Shown piece by piece: positions 51,600-59,014 of a stretch of 64,000 nucleotides of DNA. The DNA lies in the NCBI RefSeq assembly GCF_001988955.1, contig NZ_CP014263.1:2914001-2978000 (forward strand), in the 5' to 3' direction. A program made the translations under genes and the position numbers. A model generated the notes under the pieces. The model saw nothing but the letters and a program-made list of their open reading frames with translations, was not told where the DNA came from and searched no databases. Positions within the stretch are counted from its first letter, which is position 1. Each line of letters opens with the position of its first letter. The stretch comes from Spirosoma montaniterrae. Lineage in GTDB: Bacteria > Bacteroidota > Bacteroidia > Cytophagales > Spirosomataceae.

Positions 51600-52364
51600 T
51601 TATTTCATGTTATGATATACCGTCTGAACATCGTCGTCCTCTTCGATGCGTTCGATGAGTTTTTCGGCGTCGGCGGCTTCTTCGTCGGTTAGCTCTTTAT
51701 AATCGTTCGGAATGCGCTCGAATTCGGCCTGATTAATGGGGATTTTACGGGCTTCAAGTGCTTTCTGCAAGGCACTAAACGACTCAAACGGTGCGTAGAT
51801 GATATACTGATGCACCTCTTCCTTTCGGGCGTCTTCTTTGCGCTGCTCAATCGAATCATCTAACGCTTCCTGATCGAATACGATTTCCTCGGCCCCTTCA
51901 TCGATGAGTTCGAGCAGCAGTTCGTCGGGGTCGATGCCCTGTACCGGAATCCGAAATACGCTCTTGCGCTCAAACAGGAAGTTGTGCATGCCCGACGTAC
52001 CCAAACTACCGCCGAGTTTGTTGAAATAACTGCGAATGTTGGCAACGGTGCGGTTATGGTTGTCAGTGGCGGTTTCAATCACCAGTGCAATGCCGTGCGG
52101 AGCCATGCCTTCATACACAATCTCTTTGTAATCTTCCTGATCTTTCGAGGTCGCCTTTTTAATTGCCCGTTCAACGTTTTCTTTGGGCATGTTGGCGGCT
52201 TTGGCATTCTGGATAATGGCCCGCAGCCGCCCGTTGGTGTCGGGGTCGGGGCCAGCCGCTTTCACGGCAATCACGATGTCTTTACCAATGCGGGTGAAGG
52301 TCTTCGCCATTTGCCCCCACCGCTTCATTTTCCGGGCTTTCCGGTATTCAAATGCGCGTCCCAT
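51600..52364 (-). CDS. yebC: YebC/PmpR-family protein
   Basis: 254 residues. The start MGRAFEYRKARKMKRWGQMA replaces the common AGHSKW opening. It is followed by FTRIGKDIVIAVKAAG, RLRAIIQNAKAANMPKENVE and RAIKKATS, all typical. YEGMAPHGIALVIETATDNH and LGTSGMHNFLFERK mark the later domains. Members are known as DNA-binding regulators and, in some species, as factors helping ribosomes through proline runs. It lies downstream of lysA on the same strand with a hairpin between, so it may share the transcript. Confidence 0.93.
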   Translation of the reverse strand: MGRAFEYRKARKMKRWGQMAKTFTRIGKDIVIAVKAAGPDPDTNGRLRAIIQNAKAANMPKENVERAIKKATSKDQEDYKEIVYEGMAPHGIALVIETATDNHNRTVANIRSYFNKLGGSLGTSGMHNFLFERKSVFRIPVQGIDPDELLLELIDEGAEEIVFDQEALDDSIEQRKEDARKEEVHQYIIYAPFESFSALQKALEARKIPINQAEFERIPNDYKELTDEEAADAEKLIERIEEDDDVQTVYHNMK

Positions 52365-52381
52365 TATTTTAAAGTGAAAAA

Positions 52382-52461
52382 TGAAAAGTTAAGAGTGAAA
52401 AGTGAGCTATTGATGAAGAAGCGTTTGTTCTAACATTTCACTTTTCACTCTTAACTTTTCA
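52382..52461. repeat. Inverted repeat of the gaaaagtgaa family overlapping the lysA end
   Basis: Arms 52382-52405 and 52438-52461 are exact complements of 24 bp. The right arm lies inside the last codons of lysA; the left arm starts 17 bp from the yebC start. Confidence 0.9.
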
Positions 52462-53690
52462 CTAAAAATATCTACTTGCCCCCGAATTAAATCCTCGAAC
52501 GTTTCGCGTTGCCGAATCAGGTAGGGTTTGCCCTCGTATACCAGCACTTCGGCGGGGCGTTCGCGGGTGTTGTAATTCGAGGCCATACTGAATCCATACG
52601 CCCCGGCATTCTCCAGCGACAGCACGTCGCCGGGCCGTACTTCGGGCAGTTGCCGGTCAGCGGCAAACGTGTCGGTTTCGCAGATGTAGCCTACCACGTC
52701 GTAGCTTTTTTCGGTGCCAGTGGGGTTCGAGACGTTCAGAATAGTGTGCCAGGCGTCGTACATCATGGGCCGAATCAGGTGGTTCAACCCCGAATTAACC
52801 TGCACAAACGTCCGGGTTGGGTTTTCTTTCACCACGTTTACGCCCACTAACAGATGCCCGCTCTCGCTCACAAGCAGTTTGCCCGGCTCGAAACAAAGCT
52901 GAACTTCACGCCCATAGCGGTCGCAGAACGAGCGGAAAGCCGCCGATACTTTCGCGCCGAGGTCGGGCAGGTCCGTGAAATAATCACCCTCGCGATAGGC
53001 TACTTTGAAGCCGCTGCCGAAGTCGATAAACTGCAAATCAGGATAATCGGCAGCCATCTCGAACAGCACGTCGGCGATTTTCAGAAACGTGTTGCTGTCC
53101 TTAAAATCGGAGCCGGTATGCACGTGCAACCCAATAATTGGAATCCCATATTTGGTAGCAATGGCCCGAATCTGCGCGTTGTACTGGTTCGGAATGCCGA
53201 ATTTCGAGTTCTCGTGGCCGACCTGAATTTTAGCCATGCCGCCGTCGAGCAGGCTGGGGTTGATACGTAAAGCCACCGGGTAACGGTCGCCATAAGTTTG
53301 GCCGATTTGTTCGAGCAGTGGCAGGTTGTCGGCGTTGAGTTGTACGCCCAGTTCGAGAGCTTCCTGAATTTCGGGCCAGGCATTGCCGCTGGGGGTGTAC
53401 ATGACTTGTTCGGGCGCAAAGCCCGCCATCAGAGCAAGCCGCGCTTCGTTGACCGATACCACCTCCACGTCGATGCCCTGCAACTGCATCAGTTTCAGGA
53501 TGCTCAGGTTGGTCAGGGCCTTAGCCGCGTATTTTACCTTTAGATTAACGCCGTCGAACGCTGACCGGAGCGCATCTATTTTTTCGATAATTTTGTCGGC
53601 GTCGTACACGTACAGCGGTAAACCGAACTCATCGGCAATGTCCAACACGTTAACGCCCTGAATCTGATACGATTGATTGGTGAGTTGCAT
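52407..53690 (-). CDS. lysA: Diaminopimelate decarboxylase
   Basis: 427 residues from the ATG at 53690 (MQLTNQSYQIQGVNVLDIAD); the frame extends to 53747 but passes the promoter box. The PLP lysine is in LKVKYAAKALTNLS. GLHVHTGSDFKDSNTF, FIDFGSGFKVAYREGDYF and CFEPGKLLVSESGHL are conserved, and ENAGAYGFSMASNYNTR is near the end. It makes lysine from meso-diaminopimelate. The family normally ends near ETFEDLIRGQ; the last 18 residues (SEKLRVKSEMLEQTLLHQ) are written in an inverted repeat. Confidence 0.95.
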   Translation of the reverse strand: MQLTNQSYQIQGVNVLDIADEFGLPLYVYDADKIIEKIDALRSAFDGVNLKVKYAAKALTNLSILKLMQLQGIDVEVVSVNEARLALMAGFAPEQVMYTPSGNAWPEIQEALELGVQLNADNLPLLEQIGQTYGDRYPVALRINPSLLDGGMAKIQVGHENSKFGIPNQYNAQIRAIATKYGIPIIGLHVHTGSDFKDSNTFLKIADVLFEMAADYPDLQFIDFGSGFKVAYREGDYFTDLPDLGAKVSAAFRSFCDRYGREVQLCFEPGKLLVSESGHLLVGVNVVKENPTRTFVQVNSGLNHLIRPMMYDAWHTILNVSNPTGTEKSYDVVGYICETDTFAADRQLPEVRPGDVLSLENAGAYGFSMASNYNTRERPAEVLVYEGKPYLIRQRETFEDLIRGQVDIFSEKLRVKSEMLEQTLLHQ

Positions 53691-53708
53691 TCTGAACAAA
53701 TTAGGATG

Positions 53709-53716
53709 CAAATATA
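53709..53716 (-). promoter_or_regulatory. Candidate -7 box (TATATTTG) of lysA
   Basis: TATATTTG on the minus strand fits TAnnTTTG. It lies 19 bp before the chosen lysA start and inside the longest frame, which supports the shorter protein. The divergent phosphatase gene starts 31 bp away. Confidence 0.45.
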
Positions 53717-53746
53717 CGAGGTAATGCCAAACCGGGCAGCGGTTCA

Positions 53747-55072
53747 ATGACTATGCGACTTCTTACGCTTCTCTTTTTAACAATCCCAATTACTTCCTTC
53801 GCGCAATCGCCCCTGTTGCAGTCGGGGCCGATGGTGGGCTATTCTGACTTTCGCGAGGTAGCGCTCTGGGCACAAACCAAACAGCCCGCACGGGTGCAAA
53901 TCCGGTATCATGAAGTGGGCAAGCCGCAACCGGCTTACCTGACCAACGAAGTGCAGACCGACCGAAAAACGGCTTTTACCGCCCACCTGCTCGCCGATCA
54001 GGTGGAACCCGGAAAAAAATACGAATACGAACTGCTGATCGGGGGCCAGAAGGTGAGCCTGCCCTACCCGACCCGGTTCCAAACCCAAAACCTGTGGCAG
54101 TGGCGGACCGACCCGCCGACCTTTCGCTTCGGCGTCGGAAGCTGCACTTACGTTGGCGAGCCAGCAGTTGACCGCCCCGGTACGCCCTACGGCGGTGGCT
54201 ACGAGATTTTTACGGCCTTAACCGCCCAGAAACCCGATTTCATGCTCTGGACGGGCGACAACACCTACACCCGCGAGGTGGACTGGAACAGCCGCACAGG
54301 CGTACTGCGCCGGTACACCCACACGCGTTCGCTGCCCGAAATGCAGCCCCTTTTAGCTAATACGCACAATTACGCCATCTGGGACGATCACGATTACGGC
54401 CCCAACGACTCCGACCGCAGCTACTGGCTCAAGCCCGTGACGCTCGAAGCCTTTAAGCTGTTCTGGACCAATCCGAATTACGTGTTCGATGAAGGTTGTA
54501 CGGGTACTTTTTTCTGGAACGACTGCCAGTTTTTCCTGCTGGACGACCGCACCTTCCGCGCGCCCGACGAGATGCCCGACGGCCCCGACAAAATGTATTT
54601 CGGTGAAAAACAACTACAATGGTTCATCGACGCGCTGCGGTACAGCAAAGCCACGTTTAAGTTTGTAGTTACGGGCGGGCAGATTGTGAACCCCTCGGCC
54701 CTGTTTGAAAACTACGCCATCTACGCCACCGAACGCGACCGACTTTTCAAAGCCATTGCCGACGCCAAAATTCCGGGTGTGCTGTTCCTGACCGGCGACC
54801 GACACCACAGCATCCTGCACAAACTTGACCGGCCCGGCACCTACCCACTCTACGACCTGACGATTTCGCCCCTGACCTCCGGCCCCGCCAAAGCCCGCGA
54901 CGAAGAACTCAAACAACCCACCTATGTTGACGGTACGTATCTATCCGAGCGTAACTTCGGCATCCTTAGCGTCACCGGCCCACTACGCGACCGCGTTCTG
55001 ACGATTCAGATTTACGACCAGAAAGGCACTGAACGCTGGAAACGCGAGATTAAAGCCAGTGAATTGAAATGA
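53747..55072 (+). CDS. Exported PhoD-type alkaline phosphatase/phosphodiesterase
   Basis: 441 residues with a signal peptide ending near SFAQ. An N-terminal domain (GPMVGYSDFREVALWAQTKQ) precedes the metallophosphatase domain, with FRFGVGSCTYVG, FMLWTGDNTYTREVDW, YAIWDDHDYGPNDSDRSYWL and VLFLTGDRHHSILHKL giving the metal ligands. It would release phosphate from esters in the periplasm. The stop is one base before the nagB start, suggesting a shared transcript. It is divergent from lysA. Confidence 0.9.
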   Translation: MTMRLLTLLFLTIPITSFAQSPLLQSGPMVGYSDFREVALWAQTKQPARVQIRYHEVGKPQPAYLTNEVQTDRKTAFTAHLLADQVEPGKKYEYELLIGGQKVSLPYPTRFQTQNLWQWRTDPPTFRFGVGSCTYVGEPAVDRPGTPYGGGYEIFTALTAQKPDFMLWTGDNTYTREVDWNSRTGVLRRYTHTRSLPEMQPLLANTHNYAIWDDHDYGPNDSDRSYWLKPVTLEAFKLFWTNPNYVFDEGCTGTFFWNDCQFFLLDDRTFRAPDEMPDGPDKMYFGEKQLQWFIDALRYSKATFKFVVTGGQIVNPSALFENYAIYATERDRLFKAIADAKIPGVLFLTGDRHHSILHKLDRPGTYPLYDLTISPLTSGPAKARDEELKQPTYVDGTYLSERNFGILSVTGPLRDRVLTIQIYDQKGTERWKREIKASELK

Positions 55073-55073
55073 T

Positions 55074-55799
55074 ATGACCCTACAAACCTTTCCCACCCAC
55101 GACGAACTGTCGCAACGTGCTGCCGAACACATGGCGGCTTTGCTTACTCAGAAACCCGACGCGCTGCTGTGCGTGGCGTCGGGTGACACGCCCATTGAAA
55201 CCTACCGGCGGTTTGTAAAACTGGCGCAGGCGGGGCAGGTCGATGTGAGCCGCTGTCAGTTTGTGGGCTTAGACGAGTGGGTAGGCTTCGGCCCCGACGA
55301 CCTGGGGAGTTGTTCGTACTACATCTTCCGCGACCTGTTCCGGCCCCTCGGCCTGCGCCCCGACCAGATGCACGTTTTCGATGCCAAAGCCGACGACCTG
55401 CTGGACGAATGTGCCAAAATCGACGCTGTAATTGACCGGCACGGCGGGCTTGACTTGCTACTCGTCGGCATGGGCATGAACGGCCATATTGCTCTTAACG
55501 AACCTGGAACGCCCTTTACGAACGGTTGCCACGTTTCGGAACTGGCCGAAAGTACCATTACCGTCGGGCAGAAATACTTCGACAAACCCACTGAACTCTC
55601 ACGCGGCATCACGCTCGGTCTGCGCCATCTAACCCAGGCCCGCGACGTACTGCTGATGGTGAGTGGCGCAAAGAAAGCCCCCGTGTTGCGCGACGCCCTC
55701 ACCGGCCCCGTTACCGAACAGATGCCCGCCAGCATCGTACAAACCGTTCCTCAGGCACAGGTTTGGGTCGATGCCGGAGCAGCGAGTCTGCTCTCTTAG
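55074..55799 (+). CDS. nagB: Glucosamine-6-phosphate deaminase family protein
   Basis: 241 residues. LCVASGDTPIETYRRFVKL is the phosphosugar-binding start, FVGLDEWVGFGPDDLGSCSY gives the catalytic Asp region and LLVGMGMNGHIALNEPGTPF the catalytic His. These fit NagB better than 6-phosphogluconolactonase. It converts glucosamine 6-phosphate to fructose 6-phosphate plus ammonia. The start is one base after the phosphatase stop. It is shorter than E. coli NagB by about 25 residues at the end, so a close relative acting on another amino sugar phosphate is possible. Confidence 0.82.
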   Translation: MTLQTFPTHDELSQRAAEHMAALLTQKPDALLCVASGDTPIETYRRFVKLAQAGQVDVSRCQFVGLDEWVGFGPDDLGSCSYYIFRDLFRPLGLRPDQMHVFDAKADDLLDECAKIDAVIDRHGGLDLLLVGMGMNGHIALNEPGTPFTNGCHVSELAESTITVGQKYFDKPTELSRGITLGLRHLTQARDVLLMVSGAKKAPVLRDALTGPVTEQMPASIVQTVPQAQVWVDAGAASLLS

Positions 55800-55825
55800 C
55801 TCGGCGAGACATTTGCTTTGCTCGG

Positions 55826-55899
55826 CGAGACATTCGTCTCGTCGCAATTAACTGCGGATATATATCCGCTTTCAATACGTCGGGACATTTGTCCCGACG
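55826..55899. repeat. Cluster of three small hairpins between nagB and the purine permease gene
   Basis: Stem 1: cgagac 55826-55831 with gtctcg 55836-55841. Stem 2: palindrome gcggatatatatccgc at 55854-55869. Stem 3: cgtcgggac 55878-55886 with gtcccgacg 55891-55899. A direct repeat of ctcggcgagacatt lies at the start. The permease frame runs through it, but the real start is at 55922. Confidence 0.8.
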
Positions 55900-55921
55900 A
55901 GCCGATGACCCAACCCGAAGC

Positions 55922-57229
55922 ATGAGACCTGAAACAAACACGCGCACTGAAATCCTCGCTGGTATTTCAACCTTTCTGGCAACGATGTACATCATCGTGG
56001 TCAATCCGGCGATTTTGAGTCAGGCGGGTTTGCCATTTAGCGGAGTGCTGACAGCCACGGTACTGCTGTCATTTTTCTGTAGCCTGATGATGGGCCTGTA
56101 TGCCCGCAACCCACTGGTGGTGGCGCCGGGCATGGGCCTGAATGCGTTTTTCACGTTCACTGCCGTAAAAGGCATGGGCCTAACACCCGACGTTGCGCTG
56201 GGGGCTGTATTTTGGGCGGGCATACTGTTTCTGCTGCTGTCGCTGCTGAACGTTCGCTCGGCCATTGTCCGGATTATTCCGCTGCCGTTGCGCTACGCCG
56301 TTTCGGCGGGTATCGGGCTGTTTATCACCTTGATAGGGTTTGAGAACGCCAAGTTTATTGTGGCAAACCCGGCCACGCTCGTCGGTATTGCCCGCTTCAA
56401 CGACCCTATTGTGCTGACGTTTGTGTTTGGGTTGCTGCTCACGGCGGTGCTGGTGGTTCGGAACGTGCCGGGGGCTATTATCATTGGCATTGTGCTGACT
56501 ACGCTGGCGGCCTGGCCCATTGGGCGGTATTGGGGCGATTCATCGGCGGTGAATTTCGGGCTGAAAACCCTCGTCAATGTTCAGGGCATTGTGGCCGCGC
56601 CCGATTTTTCGCTGGTTGGCAAACTCGATCTGGTAGGCTCGCTGAAATGGTCGCTCTGGCCGGTTATTTTCGCCTTCGCCTTCACTGACCTCTTCGACAG
56701 CCTGAGTACCTTTGTGGGCGTAGCCGAAGCGGGTGGTTTGCAGGACGACAACGGCCAACCGCGTAACCTGAACCGCTCGCTGCTGACCGACGCCGTAGCG
56801 ACCACGCTGGCGGGGGTCTTCGGCACAAGTCCCGGCACGGCCTATATTGAGTCGGCGGTGGGCATTGCGCAGGGCGGGCGCACGGGGTTAACGGCCATTG
56901 TAGCGGGCTGTTGTTTTCTGCCGTTTCTGTTTCTATCGCCCCTGTTGTCAATGATTCCGGCCATCGCCACGGCTCCGGCTCTGGTACTGGTGGGTGCGTT
57001 CATGATCAAGCCCGTTACGCGCATCGACTGGAGTCAGTTAGACGATGCCCTGCCCGCGTTTCTGGCTTTAGTGCTGATTCCGTTCAGCTATTCTATCACG
57101 CAGGGGCTGATTTGGGGCTTTCTGTCGTGGACGGTTATAAAAGTGGCCGTTGGTAAAAGCCGCGACGTGCCACCCGGCCTGTGGTTGGTCGATGCCTTTT
57201 GCGTGCTGGCCCTAACAGCGGGGCATTGA
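55922..57229 (+). CDS. NCS2-family purine permease (AzgA-like)
   Basis: 435 residues from the ATG at 55922 (MRPETNTRTEILAGISTFLA); an upstream ATG would add residues encoded by hairpins. About 12-14 hydrophobic helices. Signatures include TMYIIVVNPAILSQAG, VVAPGMGLNAFFTFT, IFAFAFTDLFDSLSTFVGVA and GTSPGTAYIESAVGIAQGGR, all typical of adenine/guanine/hypoxanthine permeases. It would import a purine base with protons. The next gene encodes an exported nucleosidase that releases adenine, which fits. Confidence 0.93.
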   Translation: MRPETNTRTEILAGISTFLATMYIIVVNPAILSQAGLPFSGVLTATVLLSFFCSLMMGLYARNPLVVAPGMGLNAFFTFTAVKGMGLTPDVALGAVFWAGILFLLLSLLNVRSAIVRIIPLPLRYAVSAGIGLFITLIGFENAKFIVANPATLVGIARFNDPIVLTFVFGLLLTAVLVVRNVPGAIIIGIVLTTLAAWPIGRYWGDSSAVNFGLKTLVNVQGIVAAPDFSLVGKLDLVGSLKWSLWPVIFAFAFTDLFDSLSTFVGVAEAGGLQDDNGQPRNLNRSLLTDAVATTLAGVFGTSPGTAYIESAVGIAQGGRTGLTAIVAGCCFLPFLFLSPLLSMIPAIATAPALVLVGAFMIKPVTRIDWSQLDDALPAFLALVLIPFSYSITQGLIWGFLSWTVIKVAVGKSRDVPPGLWLVDAFCVLALTAGH

Positions 57230-57241
57230 TTTTCTTAGACA

Positions 57242-57305
57242 GGATTTACAGGATAAAACAGGATTTAGTTTTTGCCACAGTGCTCCTGTTTCATCCTGTA
57301 AACCC
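57242..57305. repeat. Inverted repeat of the aatcctgt family between permease and nucleosidase genes
   Basis: Arms 57242-57263 and 57284-57305 (22 bp, two mismatches). The word acaggata/atcctgta repeats in both arms, and an extra partial repeat continues to 57320. Confidence 0.8.
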
Positions 57306-57339
57306 TGTTAATCTTGTCAAAAAACGAATCCTGTAAATA

Positions 57340-58143
57340 ATGAAACATATACTTCTCCTGTTGCTTACATCTCCTATCGCTCTGGCGCAATCATATAAAA
57401 CAGAACCCGTAACGGCCCTGCTTGGTGCCTTTGGCGAAGAGGTGAAATTGGTTCAGCAGTCTGTTCAGAATCCAAAGACGCGCACTATCAATGGCATCTC
57501 ATTTACGACGGGCATGATTGGTAAACAGCGGGTCGTAGTTGCAGAAACAGGCATTGGTAAAGTAAACGCGGCTATGACAACAGCCTTCGTGCTGGCGCAT
57601 TTCCGACCGCAACGGGTCATTTTCACCGGCATTGCGGGCGGAGTAAATCCCGATTTGCAACCGGGCGACATTGTGATTGCGCAACAGACCGGCTACCACG
57701 ACTACCGCAGCGTTACGTTTTCGCAGCAACCTACGAGCCAAACCCTCGACCCCATCAGCAAACGCATGAATCCGGCTTATTTCCGTGCCGATTCGCTGCT
57801 CCTGTTGAAAGCACTTTCAGCCAGTAAAAAAGCTGATTTTGAAGCCATCCCGACCACCTCGCGCCCGCCCTCGGTTATTACGGGCACAGTCGTTACGGGC
57901 GATGAGTTCGTGAACTCGGAAGCGCGGGTAAATCAACTCCGCACCGACCACAACGCCGATGCCACTGAGATGGAGGGTGCCGCCGTGGCGCAGGTTTGTT
58001 ATCAGCAGGGCATTCCGTGTTTAGTTATCCGTAGCCTAAGCGATAAAGCCAACGGCAACGCCCGGCAAGACATGCTCACATTTTACAAAATTGCTGCCCG
58101 GAACTCAGCCAAGTTAGTGCTGGCTATTGTGGGCGAGAACTAA
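57340..58143 (+). CDS. mtnN: Exported MTA/SAH nucleosidase
   Basis: 267 residues. The first 17 residues (MKHILLLLLTSPIALAQ) are a clear signal peptide, unusual for this normally cytoplasmic enzyme. The rest is a full nucleosidase: LLGAFGEEVKLVQQ with Glu34 at the place of E. coli Glu12, VVAETGIGKVNAAM, FTGIAGGVNPDLQPGDIVIA, DATEMEGAAVAQVC with the ribose-binding Glu, and RSLSDKANG with the catalytic Asp. It would split methylthioadenosine or adenosylhomocysteine to adenine in the periplasm, next to a purine permease encoded upstream. Confidence 0.9.
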   Translation: MKHILLLLLTSPIALAQSYKTEPVTALLGAFGEEVKLVQQSVQNPKTRTINGISFTTGMIGKQRVVVAETGIGKVNAAMTTAFVLAHFRPQRVIFTGIAGGVNPDLQPGDIVIAQQTGYHDYRSVTFSQQPTSQTLDPISKRMNPAYFRADSLLLLKALSASKKADFEAIPTTSRPPSVITGTVVTGDEFVNSEARVNQLRTDHNADATEMEGAAVAQVCYQQGIPCLVIRSLSDKANGNARQDMLTFYKIAARNSAKLVLAIVGEN

Positions 58144-58222
58144 TGGAGGCATCCGCGTTCCATCATCAAAACAATTAGCCCGCAAATTTGCTTGTACAAC
58201 CATACAACTATGCACGTTCTCT

Positions 58223-58873
58223 ATGTCTACGATTGCAATTTTTGGCGCAACGGGCCGTACAGGTCTTCCATTGGTGCAGAAAGCCCTCGATGCGGGCCAC
58301 TCGGTGCGGGCGTTGGTCCGCAACCCGCAAAAAATGACCATTAAACACCCGAAGCTTACGCTGATTCAGGGCAGTAGTCTTGATGCGGCTAAAGTCGCCG
58401 AAACCGTTCGCGGTGCTGATGGCGTCATTAGCACGTTAGGGCCGGATAAAAATAGTCCTGCCGACCTGCAAACGCGCTCTACGCAACTCATTATTAACGC
58501 CATGAACCAATATGACCTGCGTCGGCTCATCAGTCTGACAGGTGGGGGCGTTCGCGATGAAACGAATGACAAACCGAAATTCATGGACCACGCTATCGTG
58601 TTCATCATGAAGAACATAGCTGGAAAAGGCGCGCGAAACGCCCTGCTCGACGGCATCAATCATGCCGACCTCATCCGCCGAACCAACATCGACTGGACTA
58701 TCGTGCGTGGCCCGGTGCTTACCGACGACCCGGCAAAAGGCCGCTATCAGGTGGGCTATGTCGGCACCGTTCCCGGTATTAAACTCACCCGCGCCGATCT
58801 CGCCGATTTCATGCTGAAAGCCTTCGAGAAAAAAACTCACGTCCGCGACATGCCGTTTGTAACGAATGGCTGA
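58223..58873 (+). CDS. NmrA-like NAD(P)-binding protein
   Basis: 216 residues from the ATG at 58223; the frame extends upstream into mtnN but the family begins with STIAIFGATGRTGLPLVQKA. The glycine-rich nucleotide-binding loop is GATGRTG, followed by VRALVRNPQKM and GADGVISTLGP. YDLRRLISLTGGGVRDET replaces the Tyr-Lys active site of classical short-chain dehydrogenases, as in atypical members that sense or reduce flavins or quinones. The substrate is unknown. Confidence 0.88.
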   Translation: MSTIAIFGATGRTGLPLVQKALDAGHSVRALVRNPQKMTIKHPKLTLIQGSSLDAAKVAETVRGADGVISTLGPDKNSPADLQTRSTQLIINAMNQYDLRRLISLTGGGVRDETNDKPKFMDHAIVFIMKNIAGKGARNALLDGINHADLIRRTNIDWTIVRGPVLTDDPAKGRYQVGYVGTVPGIKLTRADLADFMLKAFEKKTHVRDMPFVTNG

Positions 58874-58887
58874 TTACAGATGACGGT

Positions 58888-59000
58888 GGACAACGAGTAG
58901 CCAATAGTTAGGCATAAACAGTATGCCGCAATAGGGCGTTTATTACTGTAGCTTTCTGTCGAACAGCCCTCCTACTTAACTGTTGGTTGCTCGATGTTGG
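58888..59000. repeat. Degraded inverted repeat before the GH1-like gene
   Basis: A segment around 58888-58911 pairs with about 58976-59000 at roughly 16 of 22 positions (acgagtagccaatagtta against its partner). It may be a decayed copy of the long intergenic hairpins. The rest of this 141-bp gap shows nothing clear. Confidence 0.35.
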
Positions 59001-59014
59001 CTGTTCACTGAAAA

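Noticed and set aside
55763..55921. N-terminal extension of the purine permease
   Set aside because: It overlaps the end of nagB and translates three hairpins; the family starts at the ATG at 55922.
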